Below, one piece after another: positions 1 to 6,988 of a stretch of 9,213 bases of DNA. This DNA is from Planctomycetaceae bacterium (GTDB taxonomy: Bacteria; Planctomycetota; Planctomycetia; Planctomycetales; Planctomycetaceae): positions 1-9,213 of the forward strand of contig JAGQQT010000133.1 in the NCBI GenBank assembly GCA_020426065.1. The letters are read 5' to 3'. The position numbers and the translations under genes are program-made. The notes under the pieces are model-generated. The model did not search any database. It saw only the letters and a program-made list of their open reading frames with translations, and was not told where the DNA came from. The first letter of the stretch is position 1. Each line of letters opens with the position of its first letter.

Positions 1-1554
1 AGGTTTGCTGAAACGAAGACCCCTTCCGATCCTGTGCTTCGGCATGCCGTGGTGATGGCGTTCACCGGGTTGTTTGAACGTCAGATTGCATCGGGAAATA
101 AACTGGAAGATCTGTTATCTCAAGCGACTTATTCACAACCGGCCCGACTGGCTGTTGCGGTCGCTCTGCGTCGCCTGCATCATCCGCGGATTGCAGACTA
201 TGTTTCGGATTCCGATCCCTTCGTGCAAACCGAGGCCGCTCGCGGCATCAATGATGAACTGATCTCACCGGCCATGATGGCTCTGGCCCGGCAACCGGTG
301 GTGGATTCCACACCGGCCGCTCTGGCCATTCGAATTGTGAATGCCAACTATCGCCTGGGAGGACCAGCTGCCGCTGAGCGTGTGGTTGAAATTGCCTCGA
401 CGGAATCGCTGAAAGACCCCTGGAGAAAGCGGGCTTTCGAAGCATTACTGGCCTGGAAGTCCGGTACGGAACTGGATGCGGTCACGGGGATCTATCGTCT
501 GCGTGCCCCGAAGGACGCTCCTTTTCTGAAAGCCCTAGTCACCACCCGGCTGGGACGATTGATGAAAGGGCCAGCCAATCTCCGTGAACTGGCCATCAAA
601 CTCTCCGCTCAATTAAAAATCGAAGATGTCGTTCCCGAGCTGGAAAAAACACTGGCCAGCGAGGAGGCCGGGATTGCCATTCGGGTTGCCGCTCTGCAGG
701 CGCTCGATGAGGTGAATCCAGGTGTGGCCCGGAAGTATGTGGAGCAGATGCTGAAATCCGAACATCCGGAATTGCGAATGGAGTCCGTCACGATCGCCGT
801 CAGGCAGAAGCTTCCCAATGCCGGAGAAGTGATCCGAACCGCTCTGGCCGATGGAACCATGGCGGAAAAACAGAACGCAATCGCTAATCTGGCAAAACTC
901 CCAGCCAGTGCAGCCGAAAGTGAACTGGCTCGTCTGCTGGAACAATTCCAGCAGGGATCCCTGGATGCTTCGGTGCAGCTTGATGTCCTGAATGCTGCCG
1001 CGAAAGTGACCAGCCCTGCCATTCAACAGCAGTTGAGCAAGGTTGAGCAGCAGCTGGAAAACGGAACCGTCATGCAGAAGTATGCGGTTGCTCTCGAAGG
1101 AGGCGACATTGAACGGGGGCGGGAACTGTTCTTCGGAAATGCCGCTGCTTCCTGCCGTCGTTGTCATGTTGTGAATGGCGATGGAGGAGGAGTGGGGCCG
1201 GATCTTTCCGAAATTGCCAAACAGAATCCCCGCAGCTATCTGCTGGAATCCATTGTGGATCCCAATGCCAAAATCGCCAAAGGATTCGCCACGGAGCTGA
1301 TTATCACCATTGAAGGAAAAGTGATTTCAGGCATCGTGAAAGAGGAAACGGAGGAGACGATTACCCTGGTGAAACCGCTCGGTGAAATCGTCATCATTTC
1401 CAAAGATGATGTGGAAGAACGTGCTCCCGGAAAATCAGGGATGCCTGCCGACCTGACCAGCCAGTTGACACGTGCCGAGATCCGGGATCTGGTGGCCTAC
1501 CTGGCAACGTTAACAGAAAAGAAAGTGTCAACGGACCATGGAAAAGAACAATAG
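1..1554 (+). CDS. HEAT-repeat c-type cytochrome, planctomycete heme-binding type (5' partial)
   Basis: The reading frame is open from base 1, so the true start lies upstream; the GTG at 34 is only an internal codon. Visible codons 10-350 are helical and Ala/Leu-rich, like degenerate HEAT repeats. A c-type cytochrome domain follows: a GRELFFGNAA-like lead-in, a CRRCH heme site at 1153-1167 (Cys385, Cys388, His389 of the visible part), then GGGVGPDLSEIA, and a candidate axial Met in SGMP at 1441. This matches the family described as putative heme-binding domain, Pirellula/Verrucomicrobium type. Such proteins usually carry an N-terminal beta-propeller dehydrogenase-like region and are exported, so about half the protein is probably missing. 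Covalent heme implies a periplasmic location. The inferred role is electron transfer coupled to oxidation of an unknown substrate, perhaps a sugar. The stop TAG overlaps the next gene by 17 bases. Confidence 0.9.
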   Translation, partial: RFAETKTPSDPVLRHAVVMAFTGLFERQIASGNKLEDLLSQATYSQPARLAVAVALRRLHHPRIADYVSDSDPFVQTEAARGINDELISPAMMALARQPVVDSTPAALAIRIVNANYRLGGPAAAERVVEIASTESLKDPWRKRAFEALLAWKSGTELDAVTGIYRLRAPKDAPFLKALVTTRLGRLMKGPANLRELAIKLSAQLKIEDVVPELEKTLASEEAGIAIRVAALQALDEVNPGVARKYVEQMLKSEHPELRMESVTIAVRQKLPNAGEVIRTALADGTMAEKQNAIANLAKLPASAAESELARLLEQFQQGSLDASVQLDVLNAAAKVTSPAIQQQLSKVEQQLENGTVMQKYAVALEGGDIERGRELFFGNAAASCRRCHVVNGDGGGVGPDLSEIAKQNPRSYLLESIVDPNAKIAKGFATELIITIEGKVISGIVKEETEETITLVKPLGEIVIISKDDVEERAPGKSGMPADLTSQLTRAEIRDLVAYLATLTEKKVSTDHGKEQ

Positions 1555-2113
1555 TTTCCAGGACGCTGGCGAAGAGGAAGAGTACTTTGACATTGTCGAT
1601 GAGCAGGATCGGGTCATCAGGCCTGCGCCTCGCAGTTATGTGCATGCCAATGGTCTGTTGCATCGGGCCGCTCATATCTGGGTCTTCCGGTCAACTGGAG
1701 AAATCTGGATCCATCAACGGACAGCTGAAAAAGAAGAAGAACCACTGGCCTGGACCAGTTCGGCCTCCGGACATGTGGCGGCCGGAGAGGATTATGAGCA
1801 GTCCGCAGTCAGAGAATTATTTGAAGAACTGGGCCTGAAAGGGGATCTGGTTTATCTCCATAAAGTGCCGTCCGGGCCTGATGTCGGCTACGAGCATACG
1901 GCCCTGTTTGCCTGCATTTCCGATCAAACACCGCAGCCCGATCCCCGTGAAATCCTGAAAATGGAGTCAGTCAGCTGGAGCGAGCTCCGTTCACGGGTGC
2001 AGGGCAATCAGATTCGCTTTACCAACCCTTTCCGTGCCCTGTTTACTTGGGTTAATCCCCAGATAACCCAGATTCTCTGTTCTCTCGGTTTATCTGGTGA
2101 GATCTCTGGGTGA
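1538..2113 (+). CDS. Nudix hydrolase, YfcD / IPP-isomerase-like
   Basis: This is a 191-residue cytoplasmic protein. The Nudix box is canonical (G-x5-E-x7-RE-L-x-EE-x-GL), starting in GHVAAGEDYEQ and ending in RELFEELGL, and supplies the Mg2+-binding glutamates for hydrolysis of nucleoside-diphosphate-linked compounds. The N-terminal part reads EYFDIVDEQDRVI, then APRSYVHANGLLHRAAHIWVF. That is typical of the YfcD group, which resembles isopentenyl-diphosphate isomerase but is annotated as a pyrophosphohydrolase of unknown substrate. The ATG at 1538 lies inside the end of the cytochrome gene, with only a weak purine run (GAAAG) upstream, so translational coupling is likely. The roughly 30 C-terminal residues after RALFTW are less conserved in character and their DNA contains overlapping inverted repeats. 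The class is secure; the substrate cannot be read from sequence. Confidence 0.9.
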   Translation: MEKNNSFQDAGEEEEYFDIVDEQDRVIRPAPRSYVHANGLLHRAAHIWVFRSTGEIWIHQRTAEKEEEPLAWTSSASGHVAAGEDYEQSAVRELFEELGLKGDLVYLHKVPSGPDVGYEHTALFACISDQTPQPDPREILKMESVSWSELRSRVQGNQIRFTNPFRALFTWVNPQITQILCSLGLSGEISG

Positions 2114-2154
2114 AACAGGCAGAATCCAGGAATTAGAACAGTAATGCTGGATTC
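2058..2154 (+). repeat. Inverted-repeat cluster at the 3' end of the Nudix gene
   Basis: Two CCCAGAT copies (2058-2064 and 2067-2073) face ATCTGG (2092-2097) and TCTGGG (2105-2110), giving two nested 6-bp stems that end just before the stop codon. Eleven bases downstream, GAATCCAG (2122-2129) and CTGGATTC (2147-2154) form a perfect 8-bp inverted repeat with a 17-base loop. A further direct copy of TGGATTC follows at 2159-2165, 11 bases on. There is no T-tract after either stem, so this is not a classical intrinsic terminator. A factor-dependent terminator, an RNA-stability element or an operator are all possible. The repeats are seen directly; the function is inference. Confidence 0.4.
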
Positions 2155-2310
2155 GTCTTGGATTCATGGAGGAAATTGTTAAATTGAAATATGTCGATGT
2201 GTGGTCGTAGCCGCGTTCCCGACCCACTTCCAAGACTCTTCCTTTTACAAAGGGTAAATGAGGGGAATACAGCAGGAAGCTGCAAAATCAATTTTGGTTT
2301 GGTCGCGGCG

Positions 2311-2316
2311 AAGGAG
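2311..2316 (+). promoter_or_regulatory. Ribosome binding site of the BON-domain gene
   Basis: AAGGAG lies seven bases before the ATG at 2324. It is the strongest Shine-Dalgarno match in the window and sets the start here rather than at the upstream in-frame ATG at 2258. Confidence 0.8.
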
Positions 2317-2323
2317 TTCCGCC

Positions 2324-2713
2324 ATGAAAAAAGATTCAGAAATCGGTGAATCTTCAGGCTATGTAAACGAATGGGCTGGCGAAGAGTTGACTCAGTCAGC
2401 TTCCGAGTTGACGGGTGAGCAATCCAGTTGGACACATTCAATTGAACAGTCCATCATTCACGAACTGTCTCGGCTGCCGGATTTGAATGTCGAGAGTCTG
2501 GTTGTGCGTCGGCTTGACAATGATGCTATCTGTCTGCAGGGAGTGATCAGGACCGATGATCCCGATTTTGACCTCAGCACTCAGGTGCGGCTCATGTTCG
2601 GTATTGATAAGGTGATCAACCTCGCTTCCACCAGGCCAACTCTTTCTGGTGAAGATTCAATGACACTTTCCGACGAAGACACGGTCGTGGACTGGCATCC
2701 CAAACCAAAATAG
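2324..2713 (+). CDS. Small acidic BON-domain protein
   Basis: This is a 129-residue protein starting at the ATG served by AAGGAG. Residues 1-37 are polar, rich in Glu and Ser, and probably disordered. Residues 38-102 fit a single BON fold: a helix (HSIEQSIIHELSRL), a strand pair around NVESLVVRRLDNDAICLQGVI, then a second helix ending in FGIDKVINLAS, the usual 'GV..V.N.L' ending. Residues 103-129 are again acidic and end in WHPKPK. BON domains bind membranes or phospholipids, or act as interaction modules, usually in secreted or periplasmic proteins. I see no signal peptide, lipobox or transmembrane segment, so this copy looks cytoplasmic. It is flanked by 210- and 280-base gaps, so it is probably its own transcription unit. 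The BON call rests on pattern, not a profile search. Confidence 0.75.
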   Translation: MKKDSEIGESSGYVNEWAGEELTQSASELTGEQSSWTHSIEQSIIHELSRLPDLNVESLVVRRLDNDAICLQGVIRTDDPDFDLSTQVRLMFGIDKVINLASTRPTLSGEDSMTLSDEDTVVDWHPKPK

Positions 2714-2993
2714 GGTCTGGAAGGGCAAACACCATCAGCTGTGAATTCCTCTGGTTCCGGGGAGAGTGTTTGACCGCGCCGGGGGGAATGTTCCTGACGA
2801 TAATTCGCCGCCTTGTTTGATCCTGACCAGTTTTACTGGTCAATAAGGAATCTGATCGGAAGGCCAGTAAATCTTAAATTTCTTCAAATTCAGTGGCGAT
2901 CAGATCGGTTTAACCGTTGCCACCGGAACGAGTTCAATTGAGCCCTGTCAGAATCAGGGGTTTTCCCCTAGACAGGATCCCTCTGCTGCAAAA
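2714..2993 (+). promoter_or_regulatory. Gap and leader before the HD-GYP gene, with several stem-loops
   Basis: No coding signal is seen in these 280 bases. They contain TGACCAG/CTGGTCA (2824-2830 and 2836-2842, loop TTTTA); ATCTGATCG/CGATCAGAT (2850-2858 and 2897-2905), enclosing AATTT-CTTC-AAATT (2877-2890); the palindrome CGGTT-T-AACCG (2906-2916); and CCTGTC/GACAGG (2944-2949 and 2971-2976), enclosing AGGGG-TTTT-CCCCT (2956-2969). The segment ACTGG (2835-2839) could instead pair with CCAGT (2864-2868), giving mutually exclusive folds. No convincing -35/-10 pair or T-tract terminator is visible. I could not match it to a known riboswitch class, including the c-di-GMP-I type. Confidence 0.4.
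2944..2976 (+). repeat. Two-step hairpin directly upstream of the HD-GYP start
   Basis: An outer 6-bp stem, CCTGTC/GACAGG, encloses an asymmetric internal loop and an inner 5-bp stem, AGGGG/CCCCT, closed by TTTT. The 3' arm includes the only Shine-Dalgarno-like AGGA (2974-2977) near the GTG at 2994, so the fold could hide it. It lacks a following T-tract, so it is not a standard terminator. Function is inferred only. Confidence 0.45.
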
Positions 2994-4853
2994 GTGCAAC
3001 CTACTGTTATGTTGGTCTTGAGCGGTTCGCATAATGTGAGCGAACCGTCTGTGAAATTCCAGACAGGTTGTCACTTTGCCATGACGGTCCCATACCTCCA
3101 GACAGAATCCCGCAGTAGTGAGACGACATTGCGTCTTCCTGCCCGTGATGTTCGATTCTGTCTGCAATGGATGAGTGATACGTATCGGACACATTTCCAG
3201 GTCTTTGAATGGCATGGGTGCTGGATTCCAGTCAGCCATGATCTTTGCCCCTGGAGTGCCGAGCAGTTTGCCACGATCAATCTCACGCTCGAATCATCTC
3301 CAGAGCAGGTTGGCTTCAGGATTCAGGAAATCAATGATCGTGATTCTGTGGTGACTTTTCCCATCGAATCCCTGAATTCTAAGAAACAGATCGCGATCGG
3401 TTTTCTTCCCACCAACTGTGCCCGAAATATTTCAGATGTCCTCAACCTGCTGTTTGAACAGCTCGACCTGAATCGACTGGTCGTACATCAGTACCAGTTG
3501 CTCGAAGAATATACCTCGCAACAGAAGAGCGACCTGGTCGAACTTTCCTGGTTTCGGTCTCTGGCTGAGGAACTGGCTTTTCGGAATGATGCCACTCAGT
3601 TGACATCCTGCGCCCGGCAGGCCCTGGAGCACATGAAGAAAATGATCGGTGCCCAGTCACTGTTCATTGTCCTGCGGATTCCTTCCAGTGCAGACGGCTC
3701 TGAAATTCGTCGGCTGATTCCGGTTGGTCCCAGCAAGCTGAGGGATTCAGACGTCTTCCGCCTGATAGATGTTGCCGGTTCTAATGCCATCTGTGAAGTC
3801 TATCTCGATAAGAACATGCGCGGGCTTCACCCCGGTGAACCTGATCAGACCGAACCGGTTGCGATCGTTCCAGCCATCTGCTCTCACCGCTGTTTTGGCT
3901 GGCTGATTGCAGTGGGACATGATCCTCAAACTGTTGAGAATGAAAATCTCTGGGAGTCCTGTGGATTCCATTTTGATGAGCGGGCCGTCCTGATGATGGA
4001 ATCCGCCTCCAGCGTGCTGGCTACTCATGCCCATAATCAGCATCTTCTGTCCGAACAGCAGGAGTTACTGCTGGGAACGGTCCGCTCTCTGGTCAACACA
4101 ATCGACACCAAGGACCGTTATACCTGGGGCCACAGTGATCGAGTCGCCCAGCTTGCTCAGGCCATTGCCCGTGAATACGGCCTGATCGAATCGGAATGCG
4201 AGAAAATTTACCTGGCAGGTCTGCTGCATGACATTGGCAAGATCGGTGTCCGGGACGAAGTCCTGCAGAAAACCGGCGGTTTGACCCAGGAAGAATTTGA
4301 AGAAATCAAAACACATCCGCTGTTCGGATTTGAGATCCTCAAGCATCTCAGTCAGTTGAAGCACGTTCTTCCAGGAGTGCTTTATCATCATGAATCGTGG
4401 GATGGAACAGGATATCCACATCAGCTGGAAGCCTATGAAATACCTCTGGCCGCCCGAATCCTGGCGGTTGCCGATGCCTTTGATGCCATGACGAGTGATC
4501 GTCCCTATCGTCGAGGAATGCCATTTGAGCGGGCTGAACAGATCCTCCGGGATGGAAGAGGCAAACAGTGGGACGAAGAGGTCGTTGATGCCTTCTTCCG
4601 CATCCTGGATACCATGCATGAAATCGTCTCCCAGGAACTGGTCCCTCTGGCGGATGTGGATACGCTGAAATTCACTCAGAGTATCGCACCCCGAAGGGAG
4701 AACATCGATCCACTGCTGGCCGCCATTAAAACCTCCACAACACTCCGCTCGGAATCGCTGCAGAGAAAATCTCCAGGCGAAATCCCTGCCGAGCTGGAAG
4801 AGACGGTTCAGTTCATACCGCTACGCCAGCATCACTCTCGCCCTCGTGAGTAG
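2994..4853 (+). CDS. GAF-like / HD-GYP cyclic-di-GMP phosphodiesterase
   Basis: This is a 619-residue protein if translated from GTG 2994. The start is unsure: ATGs at 3009 and 3081 are in frame and none has a good ribosome binding site. Residues 30-165 form an N-terminal region of unknown fold, followed by a likely coiled coil (about 160-190, VVHQYQLLEEYTSQQKSD) and a GAF-like sensor region (about 200-350). The HD-GYP domain spans about 365-535. Its key residues are present: His380, His412-Asp413 in LLHDIGKIG, His441, His465-His466 followed by E..DGTGYP (GYP at 473-475), and Asp494 in VADAFDAMTSDRPYRR. These are the metal ligands and signature of phosphodiesterases that hydrolyse c-di-GMP to pGpG or GMP. 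The polar tail (540-619) looks disordered. No transmembrane segment is seen, so it is probably a cytoplasmic sensor enzyme. The ligand of the GAF-like region is unknown. Confidence 0.93.
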   Translation: MQPTVMLVLSGSHNVSEPSVKFQTGCHFAMTVPYLQTESRSSETTLRLPARDVRFCLQWMSDTYRTHFQVFEWHGCWIPVSHDLCPWSAEQFATINLTLESSPEQVGFRIQEINDRDSVVTFPIESLNSKKQIAIGFLPTNCARNISDVLNLLFEQLDLNRLVVHQYQLLEEYTSQQKSDLVELSWFRSLAEELAFRNDATQLTSCARQALEHMKKMIGAQSLFIVLRIPSSADGSEIRRLIPVGPSKLRDSDVFRLIDVAGSNAICEVYLDKNMRGLHPGEPDQTEPVAIVPAICSHRCFGWLIAVGHDPQTVENENLWESCGFHFDERAVLMMESASSVLATHAHNQHLLSEQQELLLGTVRSLVNTIDTKDRYTWGHSDRVAQLAQAIAREYGLIESECEKIYLAGLLHDIGKIGVRDEVLQKTGGLTQEEFEEIKTHPLFGFEILKHLSQLKHVLPGVLYHHESWDGTGYPHQLEAYEIPLAARILAVADAFDAMTSDRPYRRGMPFERAEQILRDGRGKQWDEEVVDAFFRILDTMHEIVSQELVPLADVDTLKFTQSIAPRRENIDPLLAAIKTSTTLRSESLQRKSPGEIPAELEETVQFIPLRQHHSRPRE

Positions 4854-4865
4854 AACTGTTTTTTT
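4809..4865 (+). terminator. Possible intrinsic terminator after the HD-GYP gene
   Basis: CAGTTC (4809-4814) pairs with GAACTG (4853-4858), and the 3' arm directly abuts a run of seven T (4859-4865). The long loop holds a small ACTC/GAGT stem (4834-4837 and 4848-4851). The fold overlaps the last codons of the gene. The T-run position is right for an intrinsic terminator, but the outer stem is only 6 bp with a 38-base loop, so the call is tentative. Confidence 0.3.
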
Positions 4866-4933
4866 CAGGACAGAGCCAATCTCTCAGGATTGATCAGGCA
4901 GGCTCCTGACAAATCGCACTGAATACATTAGAG

Positions 4934-4960
4934 TGACAGAAATCAGTTATACTTCTGTCA
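4934..4960 (+). promoter_or_regulatory. Palindrome around a -10-like box upstream of nfo
   Basis: TGACAGAA (4934-4941) and TTCTGTCA (4953-4960) form a perfect 8-bp inverted repeat with an 11-base spacer. TATACT (4948-4953), a fair -10 hexamer, sits in the spacer and touches the right arm. No good -35 box is seen 17 bases upstream. The arrangement suits a repressor operator over a promoter, or an RNA hairpin next to the AGGA at 4960-4963. The regulator is unknown. Confidence 0.35.
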
Positions 4961-4977
4961 GGAAAATGGTTTGCGAT

Positions 4978-5832
4978 ATGCCTCTGTTTGGTTCTCATCT
5001 GTCAATTGCGGGCGGTTATGAAAAAGCAGTTTACCATGCAGCCGAACTGGGCATGGATACCGTGCAGATTTTCACCAAAAACAATAATCAGTGGCGTGCC
5101 AAAAAACTGACCGAGGAGGATTGTGAAAAATTCCGGACCGCAGTTAAGGAAACCGGAATTCGCACCCCCTGTGCTCATGACAGTTATCTGATCAACCTGG
5201 CCAGTCCGGATCCGGAGCTGTTTCAGAAGTCAGTTGGAGCCCTGACTGTTGAACTGGAACGGGCAGAAGCATTGGGGCTGGCTGGCGTGGTCATGCATCC
5301 CGGAAGCCACGTAAAAGACACACCGGAAAACGGCCTGAAACGCATTGCCGAAGGGATTGATGTCGTCCACAAATCGACTGCCGGGTTCAACTGCCAGCTC
5401 TGGCTGGAAACGACAGCAGGACAGGGAACCAATCTCGGCTATCAGTTTGAGCACCTGCGAGACATCATTCAGCAGGTCCAGGAGCCGGAACGATTGAGTG
5501 TGTGCGTGGATACCTGTCACATTTTTGCAGCTGGCTATCCATTGATCACTGAAGCAGAATATAAAGCCACGTTTCAGCAGTTTGATGAAATTGTTGGAAT
5601 AGAACGGATCAGGGCTTTCCATCTCAACGACAGTAAAAAGCCGCTGGGAAGTCGCGTAGACCGGCACGAACACATTGGTGAAGGTGAACTGGGGCTCGAA
5701 CCGTTCCGCCATGTGGTCAATGACCCCCGCTTTGCAGAAATCCCGATGTACCTCGAAACCAAAAAGGAAGATCGGAAGGGTGAGGAAATGGATGCAGTCA
5801 ACCTGCGCATCCTCAAGTCATTGATCGGTTGA
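4978..5832 (+). CDS. nfo: Deoxyribonuclease IV (AP endonuclease)
   Basis: This 284-residue protein is close to the 285 residues of E. coli Nfo. It cleaves DNA 5' to abasic sites and removes 3' blocking groups in base-excision repair, using three metal ions. All nine metal ligands of the family are visible: His67 (AHDSYLINL), His107 (VMHPGSH), Glu144 (LETTAGQGTNLG), Asp178 and His181 (VDTCHIFAAGYP), His215 (HLNDSK), Asp228 and His230 (GSRVDRHEHIGEG), and Glu260 (LETKKE). I chose the ATG at 4978 because MPLFGSHLSIAGG is the usual N-terminus. In-frame GTG 4933 and ATG 4966 would add residues with no family match, and 4933 lies at the palindrome. AGGA at 4960 is a distant, weak ribosome binding site. 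The gene has 124 bases upstream and 203-209 downstream, so it is probably transcribed alone. Confidence 0.96.
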   Translation: MPLFGSHLSIAGGYEKAVYHAAELGMDTVQIFTKNNNQWRAKKLTEEDCEKFRTAVKETGIRTPCAHDSYLINLASPDPELFQKSVGALTVELERAEALGLAGVVMHPGSHVKDTPENGLKRIAEGIDVVHKSTAGFNCQLWLETTAGQGTNLGYQFEHLRDIIQQVQEPERLSVCVDTCHIFAAGYPLITEAEYKATFQQFDEIVGIERIRAFHLNDSKKPLGSRVDRHEHIGEGELGLEPFRHVVNDPRFAEIPMYLETKKEDRKGEEMDAVNLRILKSLIG

Positions 5833-6041
5833 AATTTCGATTCAGGACTGTTTCATTCTGTCTCAATTTCGAAATAAACTCCTCGCCGAATTATCCTGAG
5901 ATTCGTCACGTCCAGTCCAGTTATCTGATGGTTTCGAAAAGACATGCAGGTATGCTTTCTGAAGCGATTCGGACGTGTTCCTGTGCTACTTTTCAATAAA
6001 GCTCATGTTAATTACTAGCAAAATTGAAAAGAGTTATGACG
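5833..6041 (+). other. Gap between nfo and the HDOD gene
   Basis: No gene is seen here. ATTTCGA (5834-5840) and TCGAAAT (5869-5875) form a 7-bp inverted repeat with a 28-base loop, and ATTTCGAAAT (5866-5875) is itself a 10-bp palindrome. Neither is followed by a T-run. The last 50 bases are AT-rich and may hold the promoter of the HDOD gene, but I cannot pick out a confident -35/-10 pair. Confidence 0.3.
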
Positions 6042-6944
6042 ATGAACTGGTCTGAATTGTGCTCACGGCTGTTGCCGGGAGAAGGCAAAATCAGGTTTCC
6101 CAAACTGGCTATCCCGGCTTTGCCGGATGTGGTTTTCAAGGTGGCCCAGAAGGCTCAGGAGCCTGATGTGGCCGTCAGTGATCTGGGGGGCCTGATTGAA
6201 ACCGATGCGGCTTTGACCAGCGAGATGCTTCGGTACGTCAACTCCTCAGCCATGATGCTGCGTCACAAAGCCTCCAACGCCTCTCGAGCCTGCGCATTGC
6301 TGGGTGTGAAAAAAACCAAACTTTTTGTACTAACAGTGGCCTCCAATCGACTGATGAACTCAGTCATATCCCCTCTGATCGTCATGCGAAGATTTTCAGT
6401 TTCTTCCATGGAACGGGCCTTGTTTGCTAAAGCTGTTGCCAGCCATAAAAAGCTCGATTCTGATCTGGCATTTTCCTGTGGCCTGCTTCAGGACCTGGTA
6501 TTACCCACATTGACGGCAGATCTGTTGGATCATTACTCAGACTTTATGACTGCTGTTAAACAGACCGGAGAGGATCTGGCAGTCCACGAACGGAATCGAT
6601 TCGGCTGGGATCATGCATTGGCTGCAGGCCTGATTATGAAAGGCTGGGGCTTTCCAGATGACCTGATCAGCTGTGTTGTGATGCATCATCGGCTGGAAGA
6701 AATCCTGGCTGATCCGGAACTGGCAAAGACAGAACTGTTTCCAGTCGCCATGGCAGGTTTACTGCATGACCTGCTGGGACAAAGCCCGAATGGCTGCACC
6801 CGTCTCCAGAATTGCTGGTCTGAGCACATGACGGATATCCCGCTGGAAGACATTGCCGAGATCGTCTCGCAACAACTGGATGAGCTTGTATCAGAACGTC
6901 ATGGTCATGTGACACTTTCCGAACAACTCTCTATGGCTGTTTAG
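6042..6944 (+). CDS. HDOD-domain signalling protein
   Basis: This is a 300-residue protein. The start is ATG 6042, with AAGAG (6029-6033) eight bases upstream; ATG 6036 or TTG 6024 are possible and would add two to six residues. Residues 20-220 match the HDOD domain: PKLAIPALPDVVFKVAQKAQ, then LIETDAALTSEMLRYVNSS, then GLLQDLVLP, and GWDHALAAGLIMKGWGFP before VMHHR. The HD position of the superfamily is Gln150-Asp151, so the metal-binding His is gone, although His215-His216 remain. HDOD proteins have no known catalytic activity and act as scaffolds in signalling, motility and stress responses, often near c-di-GMP enzymes. A second LLHDLL motif (His242-Asp243) sits in the C-terminal helical part. 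The protein has no signal peptide or membrane segment. It ends 44 bases before the next gene, so the two are probably co-transcribed. Confidence 0.9.
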   Translation: MNWSELCSRLLPGEGKIRFPKLAIPALPDVVFKVAQKAQEPDVAVSDLGGLIETDAALTSEMLRYVNSSAMMLRHKASNASRACALLGVKKTKLFVLTVASNRLMNSVISPLIVMRRFSVSSMERALFAKAVASHKKLDSDLAFSCGLLQDLVLPTLTADLLDHYSDFMTAVKQTGEDLAVHERNRFGWDHALAAGLIMKGWGFPDDLISCVVMHHRLEEILADPELAKTELFPVAMAGLLHDLLGQSPNGCTRLQNCWSEHMTDIPLEDIAEIVSQQLDELVSERHGHVTLSEQLSMAV

Positions 6945-6977
6945 TCTGTTTATTACTCGGCCATACCGGCTTTTTTC

Positions 6978-6981
6978 AGGA
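6978..6981 (+). promoter_or_regulatory. Ribosome binding site deciding the GTG start at 6989
   Basis: AGGA lies seven bases before GTG 6989 and directly follows CTTTTTTC. It supports a GTG start, which gives MSDTVVIALNQLRPG. Confidence 0.6.
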
Positions 6982-6988
6982 TTATCTC

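Noticed and set aside
613..1167. Long minus-strand frames opposite the cytochrome gene
   Set aside because: The CxxCH domain and HEAT-like repeats on the plus strand are clear; the antisense frames have no family features.
2133..2441. A 102-residue minus-strand frame across the Nudix-BON gap
   Set aside because: It overlaps the strong ribosome binding site and first codons of the BON gene, shows no recognisable domain, and its own start has no good ribosome binding site.
2714..2993. A known c-di-GMP riboswitch before the HD-GYP gene
   Set aside because: I could not find the conserved core or tetraloop/receptor elements of the c-di-GMP-I class; only simple stem-loops are visible.
4065..4619. 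A 184-residue minus-strand frame
   Set aside because: It lies entirely opposite the conserved HD-GYP domain, whose motifs prove the plus-strand frame; it is an antisense shadow.
4933..4977. GTG 4933 as the start of endonuclease IV
   Set aside because: It would add 15 residues with no match to the family, and the added codons cover the upstream palindrome; MPLFGSH at 4978 fits the usual N-terminus.
6024..6041. TTG start at 6024 for the HDOD gene
   Set aside because: It has no ribosome binding site, while ATGs at 6036 and 6042 follow closely and AAGAG is well spaced from 6042.
6957..6976. GC-rich stretch followed by six T between the HDOD and degenerate HD-GYP genes, as a terminator
   Set aside because: The possible stem is only three or four base pairs, and the T-run directly precedes the ribosome binding site at 6978, so read-through in an operon is more likely.
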